DNA of 64,000 bases from Oharaeibacter diazotrophicus (GTDB lineage Bacteria > Pseudomonadota > Alphaproteobacteria > Rhizobiales > Pleomorphomonadaceae), in assembly GCF_004362745.1 (NCBI RefSeq), contig NZ_SNXY01000008.1, forward strand, positions 434,001 through 498,000, given 5' to 3'. The notes under the pieces were generated by a model. That model was not told where the DNA came from and made no database searches. It saw nothing but the letters and a program-made list of their open reading frames with translations. Made by a program: the position numbers and the translations under genes. Within the stretch, counting starts at the first letter, position 1. Each line of letters begins with the position of its first letter. Positions 36,206 through 46,800 of this stretch are shown here, one piece after another.

Positions 36206-37336
36206 ATGACCGACGTCAGCCTGACCACCAGGAGCGGCACCGACCGCAGCTACGCGCCCTTCGGCGCGTTCCGCCTCGCGCTCGCGGCGCTGGTGATGCT
36301 CCAGCACGTCGCCGCGCAGCTGGCGCCCGCCGCCTTCCTGGACGCGGTCGCGCCCTACGAGTTCGGCTCGACCGCGGTGTTAGTGTTCTTCGTGCTGTCC
36401 GGCTACGTCATCGCGGACGCCACGCAGCTGGTCTACGCCCGCCGTCCGGTCGCCTTTCTCGCCAACCGGGCGATGCGGATCCTGCCGAGCTACGCGGTGG
36501 CGCTCGCCGTGTTCGGCCTCGCCGCGGCGACGACGCTGGCGCTCGGCGGCGCGGTCTCGGCGGACGGCACCCCGCTCGCCCTCGCCGACCTCGCCGATCC
36601 CAGGATCTGGGCGCTCAACCTCGCCGCGGCCCTGCCGGGCGGCGAGCGGCTCGCCGGCGACGCGCCGGTGCCGGCGCTGATCGTGGTGGTTTGGGCGGTG
36701 CGCATCGAGATGGCGTTCTACGTCGCCTGGTTCGCGCTGCTGCTCGCCGCCAGGATCGCCCGGATCGACTTCGACCGCCTGCTGACGTGGGCCGGTGTCG
36801 CCCTGCTCGCGGCGAGCCTCGTCGCCTTCGAGCGCACCGCCGGTTCGACGCCGGCCTTCGTGCCCTTCTTCGTGCTCGGCGTGACGCTGCAGCGGCTCGC
36901 CGGCCGCAGCGCCGCCGCCGACCGGCTCGTCACGCTCGGACTGGTGGCGATCGCCACCGCGGCGATGGCGCTGTCGACCGCCCGGATCGCCGACCTGCCG
37001 CCGACGATCGGCGACACCGGGCACTTCCGCGACGGTCCGGCCCAGGTCGCCCTGTTCGGCGGGCTGGTGATCCTGATGTTCGCGCTCGCCACGATCCGCC
37101 TGCCGGGCCGCTCGGCGGCAGCGGCGCTCGACCGCCGGATCGGCGAGCAGACCTATCCGCTCTACCTCAACCACGACACCGCGCTCATGATGGTCGGCGC
37201 GGTGCTCGGCGCGGGCGTGTTCGCCTCGCTCCTCGGCGCCATCGCCGGCCTCGTGCTCTCCGTGGGGGTCGCGCGCCTGACCGAGCCGGTGATCGGGCTC
37301 GCCCGCGACCGCATCCGGGGCCGCCGCCTCGCCTGA
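36206..37336 (+). CDS. Acyltransferase-3 family membrane protein
   Basis: A 376-residue protein with about ten membrane helices of the AT-3 (OafA/NodX) family. The catalytic histidine is in the first helix ([13 protein letters not shown]), followed by [17 protein letters not shown] and [17 protein letters not shown]; the C-terminal half shows [13 protein letters not shown]. Family knowledge: such proteins O-acetylate or succinylate lipopolysaccharide, exopolysaccharide or peptidoglycan. It sits between trpA and accD, which are normally neighbours, and its 70-nt upstream region is AT-richer than its surroundings, so it may have its own promoter. Substrate unknown. Confidence 0.88.
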   Translation: MTDVSLTTRSGTDRSYAPFGAFRLALAALVMLQHVAAQLAPAAFLDAVAPYEFGSTAVLVFFVLSGYVIADATQLVYARRPVAFLANRAMRILPSYAVALAVFGLAAATTLALGGAVSADGTPLALADLADPRIWALNLAAALPGGERLAGDAPVPALIVVVWAVRIEMAFYVAWFALLLAARIARIDFDRLLTWAGVALLAASLVAFERTAGSTPAFVPFFVLGVTLQRLAGRSAAADRLVTLGLVAIATAAMALSTARIADLPPTIGDTGHFRDGPAQVALFGGLVILMFALATIRLPGRSAAAALDRRIGEQTYPLYLNHDTALMMVGAVLGAGVFASLLGAIAGLVLSVGVARLTEPVIGLARDRIRGRRLA

Positions 37337-37461
37337 GCCCCGCCTTCGTTTGGCCGCGGGCTTGTGCTAGGAACGCACCATCCCATCTCTCGGGACGATC
37401 GCACGCGCCCCTTGTTCCCCGTGACGGCGCCGCGGCTCCCGAAGTCGAGAGACAACGCCCC

Positions 37462-38367
37462 GTGAACTGGATCAACAACGTCGTCCGCCCCAAGATCCGC
37501 TCGCTCTGGAACACCAAGCGGGAGGTTCCGGAGAATCTCTGGGTCAAGTGCCCCGAGACCGGCGAGATGGTGTTCCACCGCGACCTCGAGGCAAACATGT
37601 GGGTGGTGCCGAATTCCGGCTACCACATGCGGATGCCGGCGGACCGGCGCCTGCAGGCGCTGTTCGACGACGGCGCCTACGAGACGATCGCCCTGCCTTC
37701 CGTGACGCCCGACCCGCTGAAGTTCCGCGACGAGAAGCGCTACGTCGACCGCCTGCGCGACGCCCGCGCCAAGACCGGCCGCGACGACGCGGTGATCGTC
37801 GGTGCCGGCCGGCTCGAGACGATGCCGCTGGTCGCCGCCGTGCAGGATTTCGAGTTCATGGGCGGTTCGCTCGGCATGGCCGCCGGCGAGGCGATCGTGC
37901 GCGGCATGGAGGAGGCGGTCGCCCGCAAGACCCCCTTCGTGATGTTCTCCGCCTCCGGCGGCGCGCGCATGCAGGAGGGCATCCTGTCGCTGATGCAGAT
38001 GCCGCGCACCACGGTGGCGATCGAGATGCTGCGCGACGCCGGCCTGCCCTATCTGGTCGTGCTGACCAACCCGACCACCGGCGGCGTCACCGCCTCCTAC
38101 GCCATGCTCGGCGACGTCCACATCGCCGAGCCCGGTGCGCTGATCGGCTTCGCCGGCCCGCGCGTGATCGAGCAGACCATCCGCGAGAAGCTGCCCGAGG
38201 GCTTCCAGCGCTCGGAATACCTGCTCGCCCACGGCATGGTCGACATGGTGGTTCACCGGCACGCCCTGCGCGAGACGATCGCGCGGCTGCTGCGCACCCT
38301 CACCCACGCCCCGGCCGTCGCCGCCCCGGCCGCCCACGCGACGACGCCCGCGCTCGCCGCGGAGTGA
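37462..38367 (+). CDS. accD: Acetyl-CoA carboxylase carboxyltransferase subunit beta
   Basis: A 301-residue subunit of the carboxyltransferase that makes malonyl-CoA with AccA. The start is GTG at 37462 ([16 protein letters not shown]), the family N-terminus. Crotonase-like signatures: [39 protein letters not shown] and [14 protein letters not shown]. The N-terminal zinc-ribbon region keeps only one cysteine ([12 protein letters not shown]); the other three ligands of the E. coli protein are replaced ([10 protein letters not shown]). folC follows after 125 nt. Confidence 0.96.
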   Translation: MNWINNVVRPKIRSLWNTKREVPENLWVKCPETGEMVFHRDLEANMWVVPNSGYHMRMPADRRLQALFDDGAYETIALPSVTPDPLKFRDEKRYVDRLRDARAKTGRDDAVIVGAGRLETMPLVAAVQDFEFMGGSLGMAAGEAIVRGMEEAVARKTPFVMFSASGGARMQEGILSLMQMPRTTVAIEMLRDAGLPYLVVLTNPTTGGVTASYAMLGDVHIAEPGALIGFAGPRVIEQTIREKLPEGFQRSEYLLAHGMVDMVVHRHALRETIARLLRTLTHAPAVAAPAAHATTPALAAE

Positions 38368-38492
38368 CCGCGACACGACGCCTCCGGCCCGTCGCAGCGG
38401 CGATTTCGCCGGTGGCGCGGGCCGCCCGTCTCGGCTAAGAGCCGCGGATCGCCGCGGCCCGGGAGCCCGGCCGCTGGAGTTCCGCCCGCAGC

Positions 38493-39818
38493 ATGTCCGA
38501 GACGCTCGCCATCATCGACCGCCTGTCGGCCCGCTGGCCGAAGGGCTTCGACCTGACGCTCGGCCGGATCGAGCGGCTGCTGGCCGCGCTCGGCAATCCC
38601 GAGCGGCGGGTGCCGCCGGTGTTCCACGTCGCCGGCACCAACGGCAAGGGCTCCACGGTCGCCTTCCTCCGGGCGATGCTGGAGGCGGCCGGATACCGGG
38701 TCCACACCGACACCTCGCCGCATCTCGTCACCTTCAACGAGCGCTTCCGCCTCGCCGAGGCGCCCGGCGTCAGCCGGATCGTCGACGACGCCCGGCTGAC
38801 CGACGCGCTGGCGCGGGTGGAGAAGGCCAACGGCGACGAGCCGATCACCCTGTTCGAGCTGCTGACCGCCGCCGGCTTCCTGCTGTTCGCCGAGGTGCCC
38901 GCCGACATCCTGCTGCTCGAGGTCGGCCTCGGAGGCCGGTTCGACAGCACCAACGTGATCGACGCGCCGCTGGTCTCGGTGGTGACCGCGATTTCGCTCG
39001 ACCACCAGACCTTCCTCGGCGACACCGTCGAGAAGATCGCCTTCGAGAAGGCCGGCATCTTCAAGCGCGGCCGGCCCGCCGTGGTGCAGCCGCCGTCGGA
39101 TCCGGTCCGCGCCGTGTTCGAGGACGTCGCCCGCCGGGTCGGCGCCGGGCCGCTGCTGATCGGTGGCCAGGACTGGACCGCCTACGAGGAGCGCGGCCGG
39201 CTGGTGTTCCAGGACGACGACGGCCTCCTCGACCTGCCGCGGCCGCGGCTGCCCGGCCGTCACCAGATCCAGAACGCCGGCGGCGCCGTCGCCGCGCTCC
39301 GGGCGAGCGGGCTCGACGTGCCGGTGGCGGCGATCGAGCGCGGCCTCGAGACGGTGGACTGGCCGGCGCGCCTGCAGCGGCTCGGCCATGGCCGGCTGGT
39401 CGACGCGGCGCCGAAGGGCGCGGAGATCTGGCTCGACGGCGGTCACAATCCCGGCGCCGGCGAGGTGGTGGCGAGCGCCATGGCCGACCTCGAGGACCGG
39501 GTCGAGCGGCCGCTGTTCCTGATCGCCGGCATGCTGAACACCAAGGATCCCACCGGCTTCTTCGCGCCGTTCCAGGGCCTCGTCCGTCACGTCTTCACCG
39601 TGCCGATCCCGCATTCGGACGCCTCGCGCGACCCGGCGGCGCTCGCCGAGGCGGCGCGGGCGGCCGGTCTCTCGGCCGAGCCGATCGAGACCCCGCTGGC
39701 GGCGCTCCGCCTGCTCGCCGAGCGCTGGACGCCCGAGAGGGCGCCGCGGATCCTGATCTGCGGCTCGCTCTACCTCGCCGGCGCCGTGCTCGACGACAAC
39801 GGCACCCCACCGAAGTAA
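38493..39818 (+). CDS. folC: Folylpolyglutamate synthase/dihydrofolate synthase
   Basis: A 441-residue Mur-ligase-type enzyme that adds glutamate to dihydropteroate and folates. ATP-binding loop HVAGTNGKGSTVAFLRAML, then HTDTSPHLVTFNERFRLAE, EVGLGGRFDSTNVID, ISLDHQTFLGDTVEKIAFEK and the C-terminal LDGGHNPGAGEVV. Length is typical. It ends the trpF...accD-folC direction of transcription and converges on trxA across a hairpin. Confidence 0.96.
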   Translation: MSETLAIIDRLSARWPKGFDLTLGRIERLLAALGNPERRVPPVFHVAGTNGKGSTVAFLRAMLEAAGYRVHTDTSPHLVTFNERFRLAEAPGVSRIVDDARLTDALARVEKANGDEPITLFELLTAAGFLLFAEVPADILLLEVGLGGRFDSTNVIDAPLVSVVTAISLDHQTFLGDTVEKIAFEKAGIFKRGRPAVVQPPSDPVRAVFEDVARRVGAGPLLIGGQDWTAYEERGRLVFQDDDGLLDLPRPRLPGRHQIQNAGGAVAALRASGLDVPVAAIERGLETVDWPARLQRLGHGRLVDAAPKGAEIWLDGGHNPGAGEVVASAMADLEDRVERPLFLIAGMLNTKDPTGFFAPFQGLVRHVFTVPIPHSDASRDPAALAEAARAAGLSAEPIETPLAALRLLAERWTPERAPRILICGSLYLAGAVLDDNGTPPK

Positions 39819-39835
39819 AGGGGCCGAAACGACGA

Positions 39836-39862
39836 AGCCCCCGGCGCGGAACGCCGGGGGCT
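39836..39862. terminator. Bidirectional hairpin between folC and trxA
   Basis: An 11-bp perfect stem (39836-39846 with 39852-39862), loop CGGAA, lies 17 nt after folC and 30 nt past the trxA stop; convergent genes share it. Confidence 0.75.
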
Positions 39863-39892
39863 CGTGTTCCGCCTTCGCGCGGACGCGCGGGC

Positions 39893-40213
39893 TCAGATCG
39901 CGGTCTTGATCCAGTCCGACAGCACGCCCTTGGGGGCGGCGCCGACCTTCATGGCGGCCGGCTGGCCGTCCTTGAACAGGATCAGGGTCGGGATCGAGCG
40001 GACGCCGTACTTGATCGCGGTGTTGGCGTTCTCGTCGATGTTCAGCTTGGCGATCTCGACCTTGCCGTCGAGCTCGGAGGCGATCTCGTCGAGCGCCGGC
40101 GCGATCATGCGGCAGGGGCCGCACCACTCGGCCCAGAAGTCCACCACCACGGGGGTCGACGAGCCCAGCACGTCCGCGTCGAACGTCTGGTCGGTCACTT
40201 TCTTGGTCGCCAT
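39893..40213 (-). CDS. trxA: Thioredoxin
   Basis: A 106-residue thioredoxin with the active site WCGPC (Cys31 and Cys34) in [20 protein letters not shown], and the cis-proline segment [14 protein letters not shown]. It is the last gene of the ahcY...addA strand, 95 nt behind addA, a position conserved in Rhizobiales. General cytoplasmic disulfide reductant. Confidence 0.97.
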   Translation of the reverse strand: MATKKVTDQTFDADVLGSSTPVVVDFWAEWCGPCRMIAPALDEIASELDGKVEIAKLNIDENANTAIKYGVRSIPTLILFKDGQPAAMKVGAAPKGVLSDWIKTAI

Positions 40214-40308
40214 CGGTCACTCCGATTCCGCCGTCTGGATGTCGGCCGGCCGGTGCCGGCGCGGGTGGGGCGGAAGTCGACCGAACCTATGGGCGCCCCC
40301 GCATCCCG

Positions 40309-43300
40309 TCAAGAACGGCCGGTCCGGCCGGACGATCCCATCTGCGTGAGGATTTCCGCGACCGCGGCGTCGAGCACGGCGGCGGGCACCTCGTCGAGGC
40401 GGCCGGTTTCGGTCCACAGGATCGCGCAGCGCACCTTCCGGCCGCCCGCGCGCTCGACGAGCAGGCGGCGGTAGAGCGCGAGCTGGGCGACATAGGCGGG
40501 CGGCATCGCGTCGGGCACCACCCGGTTGGTCTTGAAGTCGACGACGAGGACCGCGTCGGGGGTGACCGCCATGCGGTCGATCTGGCCGGAGACGAGGACG
40601 CGGCCGCCGGCGGCGTCGACCAGTTCGCCGGCGATGCCGATCTCGGCCCGGCCGGCCGGCCCGAACAGGTCGGCGAGGGCGGGATCGGCGACGACGCCGA
40701 GCGCCATGGCGACGAGGCCGTCGCGCTCGGCCGGATCGAGTGCCGGCGCCTCGCGGGCGATCCAGGCGGCGGCGCGGGGACCGCGTTCGGCCGGCTCGAT
40801 CTCGGGCAGCACCTCGAGCAGGCGATGGACGAGACGGCCGCGCAAGCTGGCCTCGCCGTCGGGCCGGCGGACCGCCTCGATCGGGTCGCGGCGCGGGCCG
40901 GCCGGCGCGGCGACGCCGAGGTGCTCGGCGGCCGACGATGGCGTCAAGAGCCGCGGCGCCGGCTCGGACGGGGCGCGGCGGAACAGCCAGTCGGGCAGCG
41001 GCGGCTCCGGCGCGGGCGCGGCGACGGCCGAGGCGCCGGCCCCGGGCAAGGGCCGCTTCGCCGTCGACAGGCGCCAGCGCCAGGCGGTCACCGCACCGGC
41101 GCGGTCCTTCACCACCTCCGCTTCGGCCGAGAGCGCACCGGCCACCAGCGTGTGCCAGCGGCCGTCGGGCCGGACGCGGTCGCTGCGGATGCCGGCGACG
41201 ATCAGGCGGTCGCGCGCGCGTGTCAGGCCGACGTAGAGCAGGCGGCGGTATTCGCTCTCCTGCTCGATCCGGTGGCGGTCGAGTTCGGCAGCGACCGGCA
41301 GCGGCTTCAGACCCGGCTGGACCCAGACCAGCGCTGCGCCGGGGGCGTCGCCGAGCGTCACCACCGCGGGGGCGTGGCGGGCGCTCGACGGCGCGTCGCC
41401 GGGATCGACCAGGAACACCACCGGCGCCTCGAGGCCCTTGGCGCCGTGCACGGTCATGACGCGGACCTCGTCGCGGCCGGCGTCGACCTCGCGCTTGACC
41501 TCCTCGTCGAGGTCGCCGAGCCGGCAGACGAGGCCCTGCAGGCTGGCGGTCTCGCGGTCCTCGAAGGCGAAGACGAGGCCGAGGAACTCGTCGATCACCT
41601 CGTCGGCCTCGCGGCCGAAGCGAGCGCGATAGGCGGCGCGGGCACCGTCGGGCCCGACGATCTCGGCGAAGAAGGCGTGCGGTTCGAGCCGCCGGGCCCG
41701 TGCGGTCCAGACGTCCAGCCGGTCGGCGAGGCGGCGGGCGGCGGGATCGCCGGCCGCGGCGGCGGCGCGGACGGCGGCGTGGAGGCCGTCGGTCCGACCG
41801 TGGGCGAGGCGGAAAAGCTCGTCCTCGGAGAGGCCGACCAGCGGCGACTTCGCCACCGCTGCAAGGCCGAGGTCGTCGTCGGGCAGCAGCGCGACCCGGG
41901 CGGCGGCGAGGAGGTCGGCGGCGATCACGTGGCCGGTGACGTCGAGCCGGTCGGCGCCGGCGACGGCGAGGCCGCGCTGCTTCATCGCCCGGTTGACCGC
42001 TTCGACGAAGGGGCCGCGCCGGCGCACCAGGATCAGAACGTCGCCGGGGCGGATCGGCCGGCCCTCGCCGCCGAGCGGTTCGCCGCGGGCGACCCAGCCG
42101 GCGATCTCGTCGGCGACGCGCTCGGCGAGCCTCCGGTCGGCGCCGCCCCGGCCGACGCGGTCGACCGGGTCCTCCCAGCGCTCGGGCTCCGGCGCCTTCT
42201 CCGCTTCGGTCTCGGGCCAGACCTCGACGAGGCCCGGCGCGTCGCCGCGCACGGTCTCGTGGACGGTGCCGCCGCCGCCCGAGGTCAGCCCGGCGTGGGC
42301 CTCCGGGGCTGCGAAGACTCGGTCGACGCCCTTGACCACGTCGGGCGCGGAGCGGAACGACACCGTCAGCTCGATCTGGTGGAAGGCGCCGCCGGCGCCG
42401 CGCACCTCGCCCGCGACGTCGCGGCGGGTGGCGCCGAACAGCTCCGGCGCGGCGCCCTGGAACGAGTAGATCGACTGCTTCTCGTCACCGACGGCGAACA
42501 GGGTGCGGACGGTGCGCCCGCGCGCTCCTTCGCCGGCGAAGAAATCGCCGGCGAGCGCCCGCACGATCCGCCACTGCGCCGGGCTGGTGTCCTGCGCCTC
42601 GTCGACGAGGATGTGGTCGAGGCCCTGGTCGAGCTTGTACTGCACCCAGGCGGCCGCGTCGGAGCGCGACAGCAGCGTCGCCGCGCGCAGGATCAGGTCG
42701 TCGTAGTCGAGCGCGCCGGCGGCGGCCTTGAGGGCCTGGTAGTGGCCGATGGTGCGGTCGGCGAGGCGGGCGAGCGCGGCGGTGCGCCGGGCCGTGCCGA
42801 AGGCGGCGCGGGCGGAGAGCAGGCGGCCGATCCGCTCGGCTTCGGCGGCGAAGCGCTCGCGGGTGCCGGGCAGCGCCGCCTCGACGGCGTTGACGATCGC
42901 GCTCTTGGCGCTGCGCGGGCTGCCGTCGTCCTTGCAGAACACTGCCGCCCAGGCTTCGGCGCGGGCCTCCGGATGGCTGGTGTCGAGGGCGTCGCGGAAG
43001 GCGCGGGCGAGCTTGACGGAGTTGGCACCGGCGCCGTCCAGCACCGGCAGGAGTTCGGCGAGCAGGCCCGGCCCGAAGGCACCGTCGGGGATGGCGGCGA
43101 CGACGTCGGCCTCGCTCGTGCCGGCGGGCACGCCGAGCTCGACCGGCAAGGCGGCGAGCGCGGCGGCAAGGTCGTGGTGGCGGCGAACCCAGGCCAGGAA
43201 GGCCTCGCGCTCGTCGACCATGGCGGCCAGCGCGCGGTCGACGGTGTCGTCGGCGGTGTCGGCGAGGAGCTCGGCGAGCGCCTGCGCCACCGGGCCGTCC

Positions 43301-43815
43301 GGCGCGGCCACGGTCTCGCGCACGGTGCGCGCCTTGGCCTCGGCGCGCAGCAACGCGGCGGCGCGGTCGTCGAGCACCTCGAAGCGGCCGGAGAGGTTGG
43401 CTTCGACCGAGAAGCGCTGCAACAGCGCCTCGGCGAAGGCGTGGATGGTCTGGACCTTGAGGCCGCCGGGGGTCTCGAGGGCGCGGGCGAACAGGCGCCG
43501 GGCGGCGAGCAGGCGCTCGCGCGAGGGCGCGGCGGCCTCGATCTCGGCGATCTCGGCGGCGAGCACCGCGTCGGGCACGGTGGCCCAGCGGCCGAGCAGG
43601 GCGAAGACGCGGTTGGCCATCTCCGCCGCCGCGGCCTTGGTGAAGGTCAGGCAGAGGATGCGGCCGGGATCGCAGCCGGCGAGCATCAGCCGGATCACCC
43701 GGCGCGTCAGGACGTAGGTCTTGCCCGACCCGGCGTTGGCCGACACGAAGGCGGAGGCGCCGGGATCGGTGGCGAGGCGTTGGCGCCGGACGGTCTCCGG
43801 GGGCACCGCGCTCAT
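40309..43815 (-). CDS. addA: Double-strand break repair helicase-nuclease AddA
   Basis: An 1168-residue UvrD-type helicase with a C-terminal RecB-family nuclease. Walker A is SANAGSGKTYVLTRRV near residue 25; motif II HILVDEAQDTSPAQW; motif III/IV region LFAVGDEKQSIYSFQGA; motif V VMTVHGAKGLEAPVVFLVD; motif VI LLYVGLTRARDRLIVAG. The nuclease motif is DAVLVVDFKTNRVVPD near residue 1100. With AddB it resects broken DNA ends for RecA, replacing RecBCD in this order. Its ATGA overlaps the addB stop. Confidence 0.96.
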   Translation of the reverse strand: MSAVPPETVRRQRLATDPGASAFVSANAGSGKTYVLTRRVIRLMLAGCDPGRILCLTFTKAAAAEMANRVFALLGRWATVPDAVLAAEIAEIEAAAPSRERLLAARRLFARALETPGGLKVQTIHAFAEALLQRFSVEANLSGRFEVLDDRAAALLRAEAKARTVRETVAAPDGPVAQALAELLADTADDTVDRALAAMVDEREAFLAWVRRHHDLAAALAALPVELGVPAGTSEADVVAAIPDGAFGPGLLAELLPVLDGAGANSVKLARAFRDALDTSHPEARAEAWAAVFCKDDGSPRSAKSAIVNAVEAALPGTRERFAAEAERIGRLLSARAAFGTARRTAALARLADRTIGHYQALKAAAGALDYDDLILRAATLLSRSDAAAWVQYKLDQGLDHILVDEAQDTSPAQWRIVRALAGDFFAGEGARGRTVRTLFAVGDEKQSIYSFQGAAPELFGATRRDVAGEVRGAGGAFHQIELTVSFRSAPDVVKGVDRVFAAPEAHAGLTSGGGGTVHETVRGDAPGLVEVWPETEAEKAPEPERWEDPVDRVGRGGADRRLAERVADEIAGWVARGEPLGGEGRPIRPGDVLILVRRRGPFVEAVNRAMKQRGLAVAGADRLDVTGHVIAADLLAAARVALLPDDDLGLAAVAKSPLVGLSEDELFRLAHGRTDGLHAAVRAAAAAGDPAARRLADRLDVWTARARRLEPHAFFAEIVGPDGARAAYRARFGREADEVIDEFLGLVFAFEDRETASLQGLVCRLGDLDEEVKREVDAGRDEVRVMTVHGAKGLEAPVVFLVDPGDAPSSARHAPAVVTLGDAPGAALVWVQPGLKPLPVAAELDRHRIEQESEYRRLLYVGLTRARDRLIVAGIRSDRVRPDGRWHTLVAGALSAEAEVVKDRAGAVTAWRWRLSTAKRPLPGAGASAVAAPAPEPPLPDWLFRRAPSEPAPRLLTPSSAAEHLGVAAPAGPRRDPIEAVRRPDGEASLRGRLVHRLLEVLPEIEPAERGPRAAAWIAREAPALDPAERDGLVAMALGVVADPALADLFGPAGRAEIGIAGELVDAAGGRVLVSGQIDRMAVTPDAVLVVDFKTNRVVPDAMPPAYVAQLALYRRLLVERAGGRKVRCAILWTETGRLDEVPAAVLDAAVAEILTQMGSSGRTGRS

Positions 43816-46800
43816 TCGCCGTCCTCCCCGTCGGCGCCGATCGACCATTCCATCACCCGGGCGAGGTGGTCGTAGGGGCCGGCGTCGTCGCTGCGGTAAG
43901 GATGGGCGCGCGAGAGATAACCCTTGTCCGGGTCGGCGTAGGCGGCGACCAGGGCGGCGAGGCGGCGCTCGGCCTCGTCGATGGTTTCCTCGAGGCTCAG
44001 CGTCAGGTCCTTCGAGGCGTAGCCGGCGTAGACCACGACGTCGTCGCGGCCGCGGATGCCGCGCAGCACCACGTGGGTTAGGTCGGCGACCGGCGCGGCT
44101 GCGAGGGTCGGGAAGCCGCCGCGCCGGGCGATCGCGCCTTCGAGCGGCAGCTGCGGGGCGTTGCCGGTGGCGATCTGGCGGGCGGTCGGGGCCTGACCGG
44201 TCTTGAAGTCGACGATCGACAGCATGCCGTCGGCGCGGACGTCGACGCGGTCGGCCCGCCCGCGCAGGCGGAATTCGCCCGCGCCGGCCGGCAGTTTCAG
44301 CTCCCCCGCCACCTCGGGGAGGCGCTCGACCGCGTCGCGGCCGGCCTCGAAGTCCCGCACGACGAAGTCCGCGGCGGCGACGAAGCGCGGCCACCACAGG
44401 GCGTGGATCTCGGGGTAGGCGCCGAACTCGCGGTCGAACACCTCGCGGCCGATCGCAACCAGCCGGGCCACCGCGGCGTCGTCGAACGGGCGGCCGGTCC
44501 ACTCGAGCGCGAAGCGGGCGAAGATGTCGTGCAGCGCCGAGCCGCGGGTGCCGAAATGCGGGCGTTCGCCAAGCGCCGGCAGCGGCTCGAGGCGCAGGAT
44601 GCGGCGGGCGTAGATGGCGTAGGGGTCGCGGATCCAGGTTTCGATCTCGGTGACCGACAGCGACACCGGCCGCGCCGTGACGGGCGGCTTCGGCTGGGGC
44701 CGGTCCGCGCGGTCCTCGGCCGGACGGTCGTCGAGCCGGCGGGCGATTGCGACGAAACGGCGGCCGGCCGCGGCGAGCACGCCGGTCCGCGTCTCGCCGA
44801 TCAGGCCGGTCAGGCGCTGCAGGAAGCGCGTCGCCACCGTCGGCGCACCCTCGCGCTTGACCGAGCGGGTCAGCACCACGTCGCGGCCGCCGAGGCTCTG
44901 GGTGAAGTCGTGGGCCGAGAGGCCGATGCGGACCTCCGGCGGCGAGAAGGCCAGCGCCGCGCGCATCGGCCGCGACAGCCACGGCCCGGTGTCGGTGGCG
45001 AGCGGCCAGACGCCCTCCTCGAGGCCGCCGAGCACGAGCCGGTCGAAGGCGAGGAGGCGGGCCTCGAGCGGGCCGAGGATGGCGATCCGGGCGGTCGGGG
45101 CCGGCCGGCGGACCAGCCGGCCGGTCATGAGCGCGGAAAGCACGCCCGGCCATTCGGCGGGCGAGACCGCGAGGCCGTCGCCGCGGGCGTCGAGATGCTC
45201 GACCATCAACCCGGCGAAGGCGGAGCCGGCGGGGCCCGCGAACAGCGCCTCGTCGGAGCCCGATTCGTCGCGGGCGGCGGCGCGCAGCGCGGCGAGGCCG
45301 GCGCCGACGAGCACCCGCAGGTCGACCGGCCGGCTGCCGAGGTCCTCCAGCGGCGACAGGGCGTCGCCGAGGCGTTGGGCGAGCCGGCGGCCGTCGGCGG
45401 CCGCGGCGGCGTCGAGCCGGGCGACCGCCGGGTGGACGCCGAGGCCGGAGCGGCCGGCGCGGCACAGCACGTCCGCCGCCGCGACGAGCGGCCGGACGCC
45501 CGCGGCGAGCCGGGGACCGCGCAGCACCGCGACCTCGAGCGCGCGGGCGGCGGCGGCGAGGCGGTCCGGCGGCAGGCCGAAGCGGACGAGCGGGTGCTTG
45601 ACCAGCGCCACCACCTTCTCCGGCGGCGCCCCCTCGGCGACCACCTCGGCGACCAGCAGCGCGAGCACGCCGAGGCGGGTGCGGGCGAGCGGCTCGCCGG
45701 CGCTGTCCTCGGCCTCGACGCCGAAACGGCGGAGCTCGGCGGCGACCCGGCGGGCGAGGCCGCGGTCGGGGGTGACCAAGGCGGCGGTGGCGCCCGGGGT
45801 CTCCAGCGTCTCGCGCAGCGCGACCGCGACGGCGAGCGCCTCCTCGGCTTCGTTGGCGGCCTCGACCAGGGCGAGGCCGTCGAGAGCGGCGGCGGTACCG
45901 GCCGCATCGGCGTCGAGGCCGGCGACCACGGCCGGCCAGCGCTCGGTGGTCTCGGCCGGACGCAGCGCCTCGGAGACGATCCGGGCGCGGGCGGCGGCAG
46001 GCGCGGAGATCGTGCCGAGCGTCCGGACCTCGTCGCGGCCGATGCCGATGGTGGCGAGGAGGCGCGCCATCGCGCCCTGGGGATGGCTCGGCACGCCGGG
46101 ACCGCCGTCGGGCGTCAGGTCGGCGAAGGTGGCGTCGTCGAGGTCGAGATCGAGGCCGGGCAGCACGACGGCGCCGCGCGGCAGCCGGGCGATCGCGGCG
46201 AGCAGCGTCGCCGTCGCCGGCACCGAGCCGGTCGAGCCGGCGGCGATCACAGGGCCGCGCGAGCCGGCGGCGTCGTAGCGGGCGGCGATGGCGCGGGTCA
46301 TGCGGCTGCGGCGGTCGATCGGATCGATCGCGCCGCGCTCGGCGAGATGGGCCGGCCAGGCGGTGGTGGCGATCTCGAGGAAGGTGGCGGTGAGCTGCCA
46401 CCAGGCGGCGTGGTCGTCGGGGACCAGCGTCCTCAGGAGCGCCCAGTCGACGCCTTCGGCGGCGGCCTGATCGACGAGCGCGAGCAGGTCGGCGGCGAGG
46501 TGCAGCGCCTCGGCCGCCGAGGTCGGCACCGCGATCGGTTGGCCCGACGGGGTGAGCAGGCGGTCGGCGGTGACGTGGCGGCGCCAGTCGGAGACCAGCC
46601 GGGCGAGGCCGACCAGCCGCTCGGCCGGCGGAATGGTCGGCGGCAGGTCGAGGCCGACGGGGTCGGCGACGGCGTCGACCGGGTCGTCGTCGACGTCGCC
46701 GAGCGGCAGGATGCGCGGCAGGATCACGGTGCCGCCGCCGAGCGCGTCCGACAGCGCGCCGGCGAGGGCCCGGGCGGCGCGGCGGGTCGGCAGGTAGACG

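Noticed and set aside
40309-46401. A 2030-codon open frame that would extend AddA far upstream
   Set aside because: Only the part from 43815 resembles AddA; the upstream part is another frame of addB and is Arg/Pro-rich. The ATGA overlap with addB fixes the start.
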